From assembly GCA_963676725.1 (NCBI GenBank), contig OY781463.1, positions 372,001 to 436,000 on the forward strand: a DNA stretch of 64,000 bases, written 5' to 3'. Numbering within the stretch: position 1 is the stretch's first letter; every line of letters begins with the position of its first letter. Below are positions 51,812 to 60,387 of the stretch, in pieces. The notes under the pieces were generated by a model, which was not told the DNA's origin, ran no database searches, and saw only the letters and a list, made by a program, of their open reading frames with translations. Source of the stretch: G963662905 sp963676725 (lineage in GTDB: Bacteria > Bacteroidota > Bacteroidia > Bacteroidales > WRLA01). The position numbers and the translations under genes were made by a program.

Positions 51812-52817
51812 AAAATATTTATTGCCTATTTTTTTGCTGCCCCTATGGATTGTTTTATATATCTATTTGGCTGACATCAGCGATTTTCTTGTATTGGATC
51901 TTTTTGGGATGAAGCCCGGTGCGCATCTAACGGAAAGCTTGTGGTTTTTCCTTTTTGAAGTGCCGAAAGTAATGATGCTCCTGCTGTTGATTATTTTTGT
52001 GGCAGGATTTGTTCGCACATGGTTTACTGCGGAAAAAACGCGGGCTATGTTGAAAGGAAAATCATTGTTTACGGGAAATATTCTTGCTTCCTTATTGGGA
52101 ATTATTACGCCATTTTGCTCCTGCTCGGCCATTCCTTTGTTTTTAGGCTTTGTGGAGGCAGGTATTCCGCTTGGCGTTACTTTTAGCTTTCTTATTGCTG
52201 CACCTATGATTAACGAAGTAGCAGTAATCCTTTTACTTGGCCTTTTTGGATGGAAGGTTACCCTTATCTATATTGGCACAGGTCTTCTAATCGCCGTTTT
52301 TTCGGGTTGGATAATCGGCCATTTTAAGATGGAGAAATATATTGCAGAATGGGTTTTTCAGGTAAAATCAGGAAATGCAACAGTGACGGGTATTCCCATA
52401 AAAATGGAGCAACGCATCGAGGCAGGATACGCTTCTGTAAAAGAAATTGTAGGAAAAATATGGATATATATTGTTCTGGGAATTGCAGTTGGTGCCGGTG
52501 CGCATGGCTATGTACCTGAAGATTATCTCGCCGAATTGATGAATAATGCGCATTGGTATTCAGTGCCTTTGGCTATTTTAATCGGCCTGCCTTTGTATTC
52601 CAATGCTGCCGGAATAATACCTATTGTAAGCGTTCTTATCGAAAAGGGGGTAAGCCTTGGAACGGCTTTGGCTTTTATGATGTCGGTGGTTGGTCTCAGC
52701 CTTCCGGAAATTATTATTCTGAAAAAAGTGCTTAAATTGCCTCTGATTTTGCTTTTTATCGGCATTGTAGCTGTTGGCATTGTGCTGGTTGGTTATATTT
52801 TTAATGTGGTCTATTAA
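51804..52817 (+). CDS. ArsP/YraQ-type permease (DUF318 family)
   Basis: The 337-residue protein has eight to ten membrane helices and the family motif TPFCSCSAIPLFLGF (Cys pair), followed by PLGVTFSFLIAAPMINEVA. A matching second repeat is IGLPLYSNAAGIIP. ArsP members of this family export trivalent methyl- and aromatic arsenicals; others move arsenite or unknown metals. The overlap with arsC makes an arsenic substrate likely. It is the last gene of the operon and is followed by a strong terminator. Confidence 0.85.
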   Translation: MNKKYLLPIFLLPLWIVLYIYLADISDFLVLDLFGMKPGAHLTESLWFFLFEVPKVMMLLLLIIFVAGFVRTWFTAEKTRAMLKGKSLFTGNILASLLGIITPFCSCSAIPLFLGFVEAGIPLGVTFSFLIAAPMINEVAVILLLGLFGWKVTLIYIGTGLLIAVFSGWIIGHFKMEKYIAEWVFQVKSGNATVTGIPIKMEQRIEAGYASVKEIVGKIWIYIVLGIAVGAGAHGYVPEDYLAELMNNAHWYSVPLAILIGLPLYSNAAGIIPIVSVLIEKGVSLGTALAFMMSVVGLSLPEIIILKKVLKLPLILLFIGIVAVGIVLVGYIFNVVY

Positions 52818-52869
52818 TCCAATTAAGATGGAAATAGTTTAGTAGATTTCAAGCGAATATTGAAAAATA

Positions 52870-52907
52870 AAAAACAGGGATGTACGCTTGTGCATCCCTG
52901 TTTTTTA
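52870..52907. terminator. bidirectional terminator between ars operon and DHOD-like gene
   Basis: AAAACAGGGATG pairs with CATCCCTGTTTT around a 10-base loop and has T-rich sequence on the right and A-rich on the left, so it serves both converging transcripts. Confidence 0.9.
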
Positions 52908-52929
52908 TTTTTCATAATAAGAATAAGCC

Positions 52930-53943
52930 CTATATAGTTGGGTGATTTTTAAAGATCTTTTCTGATTTCATCAGTATATCAATATACTGTGCACGCTTAT
53001 AGGTAAATGGGTCGTTAATATTTTTACGGCTTAGTTTGCCAACAAATTCTTCCGTATTTGCATATCCTTTTTTATCCATCCATGCATTTAATTCTCCCAA
53101 CATTTTGGTGATGTGGTTGATCTGAAATTTATATAAAGCGCTTACCACTTGTACTGCACCGGCTCCGGCCAGCATCATTTTAACCACATCGCTTCCTTGG
53201 TAAATGCCTGTATTTGCGCAAATTGTAGCATCAATATTTCCATAAAGCAAACCCGCATAGCGCAAAGCCAAACGATTGTCTTCTTCATTGCTTAGATTAT
53301 ATGGGAAATGGTGGCTTTCGCTTTCAATATCAATATCCGGTTGAAAAAAGCGGTTGAAAAGAATAACGGCATCGGCTCCCGCTTCACTCATCTTTTTTAC
53401 AACCATGGGGATGTTGGTATAAAACGGACTGATTTTTACTGCAACAGGAATTTTTATCCGTGATTTAACTTCGCGAATAATATCAAGCTGTTCGTCAACA
53501 ATTTCTTTACCGGGTCGATCTAAATTCTGTGGGTTCGCATAAAAATTAAGTTCTAGTCCATCAACACCTGTTTTTTCAAGTTCTTCTGCGTATTCGCCCC
53601 AGGTTTCACGATAGACTGCATTGAGGCTGGCAAAAAGAGGGATACTAACCGCCTTACGGGCTTTACGTAATTGCATTAGAAAAGCCTTTGGCCCGCTGTG
53701 TTCCATATCGGGGAATATACGGAGCATTTCAGCATTACGATCTTCAAATTCGCTTAGGCCTTCTTCCATTTGCAGGTTTTCCAAATGGATTTGTTCTTCA
53801 AAAAGTGATTTATAAACAATGGCCGCCGCACCATTTTCTTCCATTTTTTTAAGATAGCTTAGGTCGGTAACCAAATTGCTTGCTCCAACAATAATGGGAT
53901 TTTTAAGTTCAATTCCCATATAATTCGTTTTCAGGTCTGCCAT
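52930..53943 (-). CDS. dihydroorotate dehydrogenase-like FMN protein
   Basis: The 337-residue TIM-barrel protein has the class 1 DHOD features NPIIVGASN, LFASLNAVY, VDGLELNFYANP, IPVAVKISPFYTN, DAVILFNRF and the phosphate-binding GAGAVQVVSALY. In class 1B DHODs and related enzymes these bind FMN. Proteins of this subgroup are annotated as DHOD-like and stand beside nifJ in many Bacteroidota, as here, so a role in electron transfer around pyruvate oxidation is more likely than pyrimidine synthesis (inference). The start is set at 53943 (MADLKTNY); the frame continues 20 codons upstream without homology. Confidence 0.85.
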   Translation of the reverse strand: MADLKTNYMGIELKNPIIVGASNLVTDLSYLKKMEENGAAAIVYKSLFEEQIHLENLQMEEGLSEFEDRNAEMLRIFPDMEHSGPKAFLMQLRKARKAVSIPLFASLNAVYRETWGEYAEELEKTGVDGLELNFYANPQNLDRPGKEIVDEQLDIIREVKSRIKIPVAVKISPFYTNIPMVVKKMSEAGADAVILFNRFFQPDIDIESESHHFPYNLSNEEDNRLALRYAGLLYGNIDATICANTGIYQGSDVVKMMLAGAGAVQVVSALYKFQINHITKMLGELNAWMDKKGYANTEEFVGKLSRKNINDPFTYKRAQYIDILMKSEKIFKNHPTI

Positions 53944-54288
53944 GATCGTGATCTTTTTTTGGGTTATTAGATTTATTTTTTTTGTAGAAAATTGGTTCAA
54001 CATATTTATGCAAAAATGCGAGGGGGAAATATGAGTAATTATCCATTTAGAAAAAAACAGGCATATTTAACGCTTTCCGGCATATTTATGTTATTGGTTT
54101 AATAACAGATAATTAGTCGAAATGTTCGCCTTGCATTAAATTAAACTTAATCTAAATAAGGTAGAATATTGATGAATTAACAAAAACCTTCGCCCCGAAG
54201 CATGTAAAATTAGTAATTTCGCGAGGATTTTCGTGGTTTAAAATTTGTAAACTGCTTAAAATAAGGGATGTAAATAATTAATTCAATT
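53944..54288. promoter_or_regulatory. divergent promoter region of nifJ and the DHOD-like gene
   Basis: The 345-base gap contains TAATTTCG near 54213, close to the -7 consensus, about 70 bases before nifJ. I see no gene in it. Confidence 0.35.
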
Positions 54289-57200
54289 ATGGAAAAGAAG
54301 AAAAATTTTATTACATGCGACGGAAACATGGCGGCATCACATTGTGCTTATATGTTTAGTGAGGTTGCAGCCATTTACCCCATTACGCCATCATCAACAA
54401 TGGCAGAGTATATTGACGAGTGGGCTGCTCATGGCAGAAAGAATATTTTTGGAGAGGAAGTGAAGGTGGTGGAAATGCAGTCAGAAGGCGGTGCTTCAGG
54501 TGCTGTTCATGGTTCCCTACAATCAGGTGCATTAACAACAACCTATACTGCATCACAGGGCTTGCTCCTGATGATTCCAAACATGTATAAAATTTCCGGC
54601 GAATTACTTCCCGGTGTTTTTCATGTTAGTGCCCGTAGCCTTGCTGCTCAGGCTCTCTCAATTTTTGGCGACCATTCAGATGTGATGAGTGCACGCCAAA
54701 CCGGTTTCGCTTTCCTTGCTACCGGAAGTATCCAGCAGATTATGGATCTTGCAGGCGTTGCTCACCTTGCTTCCATTAAATCAAGTATCCCATTTGTGCA
54801 TTTCTTTGATGGATTCCGTTCATCACACGAAATCCAAAAAGTAGAAGCCCCTTCTACTGAAGATATGGCAAAATTGCTTGATTATGAAGCATTGCAGCGT
54901 TTCCGCGATAAAGCATTAAATCCTGAGCATCCTGTAACCAGAGGTACAGCACAAAACCCGGATATTTACTTCCAGGCTCGTGAAGCTTCAAACCGTTTCT
55001 ATGATGTTGTTCCTGATATCGTAGAAGATTATATGCAGGAAATCACAAAACTTACCGGCCGCGAATACCACCCATTCAATTATTGTGGTGCCCCCGATGC
55101 TGAAAATGTGATTATTGCTATGGGTTCTGTTACAGAAACCATTAGGGAAGTTATTGAAGTACGTGTTGCCAATGGTGAAAAAATTGGCCTTCTGAGCGTT
55201 CATTTGTATCGCCCATTCTCGGCAAAATATTTCTTTAAAGCAATTCCTGATACAGTAAAACGTATCTCTGTTCTTGATCGCACAAAAGAACCGGGCGCTA
55301 ATGGCGAACCTCTTTACCTTGATGTTAAAGACCTTTATTACGGAAAAGAAAATGCTCCTTTGATCGTTGGTGGTCGCTATGGCCTCAGCTCAAAAGATAC
55401 AACACCGGCACAAATTGTTGCTGTGCTAGATAATCTAGCAGCTGCCGAGCCTAAAAATGGCTTCACTGTAGGCATTGTTGATGATGTTACTTATAAGTCA
55501 TTGCCAGTAGGCGAAGAGGTTAGCTTTGCCCCAAAAGGTACATACGAAGCAAAATTCTATGGACTTGGTTCTGATGGTACAGTTGGTGCCAATAAAAACT
55601 CCATTAAGATTATCGGTGATAATACGGATAAATATGTGCAGGCTTATTTTGCTTATGATAGTAAGAAATCTGGAGGCTTTACTGCTTCTCACCTTCGCTT
55701 TGGTGATAGCCCGATCCGCTCTACTTATCTGGTAAATACTCCTGACTTTGTAGCGTGTCACGTTCCTGCTTATCTGGAAATGTACGATATGCTTAAAGGG
55801 ATTAAAGAAGGAGGAACTTTCCTTTTTAACTCTATTTGGGATGCTGAGGAAACAAAAAAACGCCTTCCTAACAGCATGAAAAAAGTGCTGGCAGAGAAAA
55901 AGATTAAATTCTATATCATTAATGCCACAGCAATTGCAGAGGAAATTGGCCTTGGAACAAGAACCAACACCATTATGCAATCTGCTTTCTTTAAGGTTGC
56001 AGAAATTATTCCTTATGAGCAGGCTGTTGAGCAAATGAAAGTGTTTATTAAGAAATCTTATGGCCGTAAAGGTGAGGAAATTGTAAGCATGAACAATGCT
56101 GCTGTTGATCGCGGCGGTGATGTTGCTCAGGTAGAGGTTCCTGCAGAATGGGCAAGCCTCGATGTTGAAGCAGCCGTTGAAAGTAATGTTCCCGAATTTA
56201 TTAAGAATGTAGCTGCACCAATTAATGCACAAAAAGGTGATGATCTTCCTGTAAGTGCGTTTATTGATCGTGAAGATGGTACATTCCCGGCAGGAACTAC
56301 AAAATATGAAAAGCGTGGTATTGCAGTGAATGTTCCCGAGTGGATTTCAGACAACTGTATCCAGTGTAACCAATGTGCTTATGTTTGTCCTCATGCTGCA
56401 ATTCGTCCATTCCTTCTCGATGAAGAAGATGTGAAGAATGCTCCTGCTGATACAGCAACCATCAAAGCGAATGGAAAAGCTGCTGCCGGCCTTCAGTTCC
56501 GTATTCAAGTGAGTGTTCTCGACTGTACAGGTTGTGGAAACTGTGCTGATGTTTGTCCTGCGAAAAATAAAGCCCTTGTCATGAAGCATCTGGAAACTCA
56601 GATGGATGAAGTGGAACGCTTTAAGTATATGGACGAAACTGTTGGGTACAAAGAAAAAGTATTTGATAAGAATACCAATTTGAAAAGTAGCCAGTTTGCC
56701 CAACCTCTTTTCGAGTTCTCCGGAGCTTGTGCAGGTTGTGGTGAAACTCCATACATTAAGCTGATTACTCAACTCTTCGGCGAGCGCATGATGATTGCAA
56801 ACGCTACTGGTTGTTCTTCAATTTATGGTGGATCTGCCCCTAGTACTCCTTATTGTGCCAATAGCCAAAGCGGCCATGGTCCCGCATGGGCAAACTCATT
56901 ATTCGAAGATAATGCAGAATATGGTTTTGGTATGGCTACCGGTGTTGATAAAATGCGTGAACGCATTGCTCTCCGCATGACAAAAGCTATGGAAAACGGC
57001 ATTAGCGAAGAGCTGAAAACCGCTTTCCAAAATTGGATTGCCGGAATGCATGAAGCAGAAAAGTCTGTTGAAGCAACAAACGCCCTTCTGCCATTAATCG
57101 AAAATTCTGATGATGCTACTGCGAAAGAAATTATGAGCCTCAAACAATACCTCGTGAAAAAATCGGTATGGATTATCGGTGGCGATGGCTGGGCTTATGA

Positions 57201-57825
57201 TATCGGATATGGTGGCCTCGACCATGTAGTTGCCAGTGGTGAAGATGTGAACCTTCTCGTTCTTGATACTGAAGTGTATTCTAACACAGGTGGACAATCA
57301 TCTAAGTCAACTCCTGTAGGTGCTGTGGCGAAATTTGCTGCTAGTGGTAAGAAAACACGGAAGAAAGACCTTGGTGCAATGGCCATGACTTATGGTTATG
57401 TTTATATTGCACAAGTTGCTATGGGCGCAAACCAAGCTCAGTTCTTCAAAGCAGTGAAAGAAGCAGAAGCTTATCCAGGTCCTTCAATTATTATTGCCTA
57501 TGCACCATGTATCAATCATGGCCTGCGTAAAGGAATGGGCAAAACCCAAGAAGAGGAGAAGGATGCTGTTAAGGCAGGTTATTGGCACTTATATCGCTAT
57601 AACCCAATGCTCGAAGAAGAAGGAAAAAATCCATTCCAACTCGATAGCAAAGAACCGGATTGGGGTCTTTTCCAAGACTTCCTGCAAGGTGAAGTACGTT
57701 ATACTTCCCTACAGAAATCATTCCCCGAGGAAGCAGAAAAACTGTTTGTTCAGGCTGAAGAGAATGCGAAATGGCGCTATAAGCAATATCAGCGTCTTGC
57801 TGCTATGGATTTTAGCAAAGAATAG
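54289..57825 (+). CDS. nifJ: pyruvate:ferredoxin (flavodoxin) oxidoreductase
   Basis: This enzyme converts pyruvate and CoA to acetyl-CoA and CO2 and reduces ferredoxin. All domains of the single-chain form are visible in 1178 residues. The pyruvate/TPP N-terminal domain has AYMFSEVAAIYPITPSS and TASQGLLLMIPNMYK. Two 4Fe-4S clusters occur at about 688-699 (CIQCNQCAYVCP) and 745-757 (CTGCGNCADVCP). A third cluster has cysteines near 812-816 (GACAGCGETPY) and 840 (ATGCSS). The TPP-Mg site is near 960-1000 (GGDGWAYDIGYGG, EVYSNTGGQSS). It points to fermentative or microaerobic metabolism. It stands alone with a terminator behind it. Confidence 0.97.
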   Translation: MEKKKNFITCDGNMAASHCAYMFSEVAAIYPITPSSTMAEYIDEWAAHGRKNIFGEEVKVVEMQSEGGASGAVHGSLQSGALTTTYTASQGLLLMIPNMYKISGELLPGVFHVSARSLAAQALSIFGDHSDVMSARQTGFAFLATGSIQQIMDLAGVAHLASIKSSIPFVHFFDGFRSSHEIQKVEAPSTEDMAKLLDYEALQRFRDKALNPEHPVTRGTAQNPDIYFQAREASNRFYDVVPDIVEDYMQEITKLTGREYHPFNYCGAPDAENVIIAMGSVTETIREVIEVRVANGEKIGLLSVHLYRPFSAKYFFKAIPDTVKRISVLDRTKEPGANGEPLYLDVKDLYYGKENAPLIVGGRYGLSSKDTTPAQIVAVLDNLAAAEPKNGFTVGIVDDVTYKSLPVGEEVSFAPKGTYEAKFYGLGSDGTVGANKNSIKIIGDNTDKYVQAYFAYDSKKSGGFTASHLRFGDSPIRSTYLVNTPDFVACHVPAYLEMYDMLKGIKEGGTFLFNSIWDAEETKKRLPNSMKKVLAEKKIKFYIINATAIAEEIGLGTRTNTIMQSAFFKVAEIIPYEQAVEQMKVFIKKSYGRKGEEIVSMNNAAVDRGGDVAQVEVPAEWASLDVEAAVESNVPEFIKNVAAPINAQKGDDLPVSAFIDREDGTFPAGTTKYEKRGIAVNVPEWISDNCIQCNQCAYVCPHAAIRPFLLDEEDVKNAPADTATIKANGKAAAGLQFRIQVSVLDCTGCGNCADVCPAKNKALVMKHLETQMDEVERFKYMDETVGYKEKVFDKNTNLKSSQFAQPLFEFSGACAGCGETPYIKLITQLFGERMMIANATGCSSIYGGSAPSTPYCANSQSGHGPAWANSLFEDNAEYGFGMATGVDKMRERIALRMTKAMENGISEELKTAFQNWIAGMHEAEKSVEATNALLPLIENSDDATAKEIMSLKQYLVKKSVWIIGGDGWAYDIGYGGLDHVVASGEDVNLLVLDTEVYSNTGGQSSKSTPVGAVAKFAASGKKTRKKDLGAMAMTYGYVYIAQVAMGANQAQFFKAVKEAEAYPGPSIIIAYAPCINHGLRKGMGKTQEEEKDAVKAGYWHLYRYNPMLEEEGKNPFQLDSKEPDWGLFQDFLQGEVRYTSLQKSFPEEAEKLFVQAEENAKWRYKQYQRLAAMDFSKE

Positions 57826-57844
57826 TTTTTTAAATATTCTATAT

Positions 57845-57880
57845 AAAAAAGGCGGGCTTTGTCCCGTCTTTTTTTTTATT
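57845..57880 (+). terminator. terminator after nifJ
   Basis: GGCGGG and CCCGTC (with one G-T pair and A-T extension) form a stem around CTTTGT, followed by nine T, 20 bases after the nifJ stop. Confidence 0.85.
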
Positions 57881-57904
57881 ATTGTAGGAAGAAATAAAAT
57901 AGAT

Positions 57905-58717
57905 ATGAAGCAAATAATAAAACCTTTGATCAGTGCCTTCATGGCCATCATTTTTTTGAGTTCTTGCAATACCAAACAACAAGTGCAAGAGCCACAAATC
58001 GTGGAGCCTAATAACGATTATATGTTGTTGGCTACTGTATATCAACAACATGCAGCCGAAAACAAAGCGCTCTGCTATCAGGCGTTCAATTGTGCCAAAA
58101 CATCTCTAGATCAGAAGCTTAAAAACTATAAAGGAAAGAAAAAAACAGCGGTTGTTGTGGATATTGATGAAACGATATTGGACAACAGTCCTTTTGAGGT
58201 AAAATGTATACTCGATAATACGAATTATCCTATTGGTTGGGATGAGTGGATGAATTCTGCTGATGCTGAAATAATTCCGGGGGCTGTGTCTTTCTTGAAT
58301 TATGCTGCATCCAAGGATGTGGAAGTATTTTATATCACAAATCGGAAGCAAAAATATTTTGAACCAACCTTAAAGAACCTAAAGTTTCATGGCTTTCCTG
58401 ATGCAGATAGTTCTCACCTGATGCTCCGTACTGAATCATCTGATAAGCAAGCGCGCCGTAATCTTGTGCTGGAGGATTATGATATTTTATTGCTCGCCGG
58501 AGATAACCTAGCCGATTTTTCACAGCTGTTTTATCATAAAAATGCTGAAGAACGATTGGCATTAACAGACAGTCTTCGCAATGAATTCGGCAGTAGCTTT
58601 ATTGTGCTCCCCAATGCTACTTATGGCGATTGGGAAAGTGCCGCATTGGAATATAATTTTGACCTAAAGAAAGCGGAAAAGTTGGATAAACTAAAGAGTG
58701 TTTTAAAGGATTTCTAG
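57905..58717 (+). CDS. class C acid phosphatase lipoprotein (5'-nucleotidase, e(P4) family)
   Basis: The 270-residue lipoprotein (LISAFMAIIFLSSC) belongs to the HAD class C acid phosphatases. Its nucleophile motif is VVVDIDETILDNSP (DxDET), followed by the Thr/Ser motif YITNRK, a Lys (EPTLKNL) and the acidic motif LLLAGDNLADF (GDNLxDF). Such enzymes sit in the outer membrane or periplasm and release phosphate from nucleotides such as NMN or AMP. ATG 57905 is the start; the open frame upstream lies inside nifJ and is a shadow. It is flanked by terminators on both sides and so is a single-gene unit. Confidence 0.92.
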   Translation: MKQIIKPLISAFMAIIFLSSCNTKQQVQEPQIVEPNNDYMLLATVYQQHAAENKALCYQAFNCAKTSLDQKLKNYKGKKKTAVVVDIDETILDNSPFEVKCILDNTNYPIGWDEWMNSADAEIIPGAVSFLNYAASKDVEVFYITNRKQKYFEPTLKNLKFHGFPDADSSHLMLRTESSDKQARRNLVLEDYDILLLAGDNLADFSQLFYHKNAEERLALTDSLRNEFGSSFIVLPNATYGDWESAALEYNFDLKKAEKLDKLKSVLKDF

Positions 58718-58792
58718 TCCTGATAAATATCGAACAGTAAAATACGAAAGCGAGGAGGCTTCCTGTCTTTATGAACTTTTGTTAAGAGGATA

Positions 58793-58828
58793 AAAAAAGC
58801 CCCGAAGCATTTACTTCGGGGCTTTTTT
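58793..58828 (+). terminator. terminator after the acid phosphatase gene
   Basis: A 9-bp perfect stem (GCCCCGAAG with CTTCGGGGC) with a 6-base loop is flanked by A7 and T6. Confidence 0.93.
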
Positions 58829-58844
58829 GCATTATAAAGTCTTA

Positions 58845-59153
58845 GAGGTCAGTATGTAAGTGCATATCAGATGCATCTTATCAAATAAATTATCACCTTC
58901 TATAATAATTTGATTTTTAAAGAATTATTAAAAGCAGATTTCTCCATCCAGCTCTTCGCTTCGCTTTGAGCTTTCTGTCGAAAATGACGTTTTGGTGTTT
59001 TCTAATGGCAAAGGCAGCTTACGGTCACTGAGCGGAGTCGAAGTGCGCCGCCTTTGCCTAAATAACTGGTTAAAAGTCATTTCGACGACCAACGGGAGGA
59101 GAAATCTATTCATAAATGAGTGTTAATAAACTATGTATTTATCTACTGACCTC
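58845..59153 (+). mobile_element. intact 309-bp MITE with 12-bp target duplication
   Basis: The ends are perfect 10-bp inverted repeats (GAGGTCAGTA...TACTGACCTC), extended imperfectly to about 22 bp. The flanks TATAAAGTCTTA at 58833-58844 and 59154-59165 are identical, so this is a target-site duplication of 12 bp. Inside, GTCGAAAATGAC pairs with GTCATTTCGAC and GGCAAAGGC with GCCTTTGCC, so the whole element can fold into a long hairpin. The centre carries the REP-like word CACTGAGCGGAGTCGAAGTG. It encodes nothing. The split copy at 16590/46597 belongs to the same family. Confidence 0.88.
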
Positions 59154-59165
59154 TATAAAGTCTTA

Positions 59166-59510
59166 TTGGAGAAACTGTGTTCCTCCAATATCGATGCGTC
59201 GCAACAATAAATGGCATAGAACTGAAAAGAGCCGCTTGTATTTGTGCTCGAAGGATTTGAGCATTATTTAGTGTCCGTCCATAAAGTCAAGTGTTTGATT
59301 CAGAATGTTCGAAGTCGAGGTGTTATGCTGCACTGCGATGCATTGAGCTTGTCGAAATGTGCTGAGCTTTTGCCGAAGTAAGCATGTCGAAGTACATTCG
59401 CGGGATTGAAAACAAGGAGTTTACATTGGTAAATGCGATGCACTAAGCCTGCCGAAGCGACTTGGTTTCAATACTAGAATAACGCTGAGATCGGGCATTA
59501 TGGACAAACA
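59166..59510. repeat. cluster of REP-like phrases
   Basis: Several degenerate copies of one word occur: CATTGAGCTTGTCGAAATG, GCTGAGCTTTTGCCGAAGTA, CATGTCGAAGTACATT and GCACTAAGCCTGCCGAAGC. They resemble the CACTGAGCGGAGTCGAAGTG word in the MITE and in the RHS tips. There is no gene. Confidence 0.55.
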
Positions 59511-59609
59511 CTATTTAGCCTTTTTTAGTTTTTTCTCTGCTCTTTTCTCTTTAGCCGTTTTTGTCGGTTCTTTCTTAACGTTTTTCTTTGCGTCCTGACT
59601 TTTTCCCAT
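59511..59609 (-). CDS. 32-residue lysine-rich small protein
   Basis: The frame (ATG at 59609, TAG at 59511) encodes MGKSQDAKKNVKKEPTKTAK and ends in KKLKKAK. More than a third of the residues are lysine. Short basic proteins with a KKEPxKTxKEKR pattern are, as I recall, widespread in Bacteroidota, which makes this frame likely to be real despite its size. The function is unknown; nucleic acid or ribosome binding would fit the charge (inference). Confidence 0.55.
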   Translation of the reverse strand: MGKSQDAKKNVKKEPTKTAKEKRAEKKLKKAK

Positions 59610-60387
59610 GATCTTATTTGTTAAAGGTTTGTTTTTAGGTTCTTTATTGGAAGAATATATTTGTTGTAAACAGTGAAATCCTATCACTGAAACTCTCTAA
59701 AAAACCTGATAAAGTCGATTTACCATATTGCTGTAAATGCTATTAATTCTGCTAAATTAATCTTTTCCATTTAAATCAGGCAGCAAATTCGATAATTGCA
59801 GCTCAAGAACAGCTTGATTTATAGAAGTGGGGCTGAGTTCATTGGTTTTTTAGAATAGGTGGCTCGTGGAGCTTGGCTTCTTGAAAATGATTCGGAGTAT
59901 TATGCAACGCTTGCTTTGAATAGACCGTCTGTTCTATGGTTACTTGTATTGGAACTTACTCAGGATCGCAATTTTATCCTCTATTTTCATCCGTTTTGTT
60001 GTTTTAGTGGATTAGTAATTTTAGAACAATTCGGTTTGTGTTTTTATCATGATTCATCATAGTTAAGGTATTCATGATGTTCAAGATTGGCAAAGGGCTT
60101 TTGGTTCAGAATGTGCAAGCGGTAATATTTTTTTGTATTTTTGATTGAAATCCTTGATTTATTGTACCTTTGGAATATTGTTTTGTCTTTCTATGTAGTG
60201 TTTGATCTCTAAAGTTAGAAATTGTTCTCATAGATCAATGCTGCTGAAACGCAAGCACAGTGATGCAAATTTAGGCTTATTGAATTTCAAAATGATGTTT
60301 TAAACGGAAGAACAGCGCACTCTTCCAGTATTTTTGCAAAAGATTAAATATTGAAACATACACAAAATAAAAGTTTTAGGTAGGCTC
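59610..60387. other. intergenic region without a recognised gene
   Basis: This 780-base AT-rich region lies ahead of the CaCA antiporter gene. One 67-codon frame at 59859-60062 has no credible features. TTTTTGTATTTTTG near 60130 could be part of a promoter. Nothing else is recognised. Confidence 0.4.

Noticed and set aside
55498..56232. Long open frame of 244 codons on the minus strand
   Set aside because: It lies wholly inside nifJ, whose motifs are unmistakable, and its translation is low-complexity Cys/Phe/Asn-rich; it is a shadow of codon bias.
59859..60062. 67-codon frame ahead of the CaCA gene
   Set aside because: Composition is unlike a protein of this genome, and there is no promoter, domain or neighbour support.
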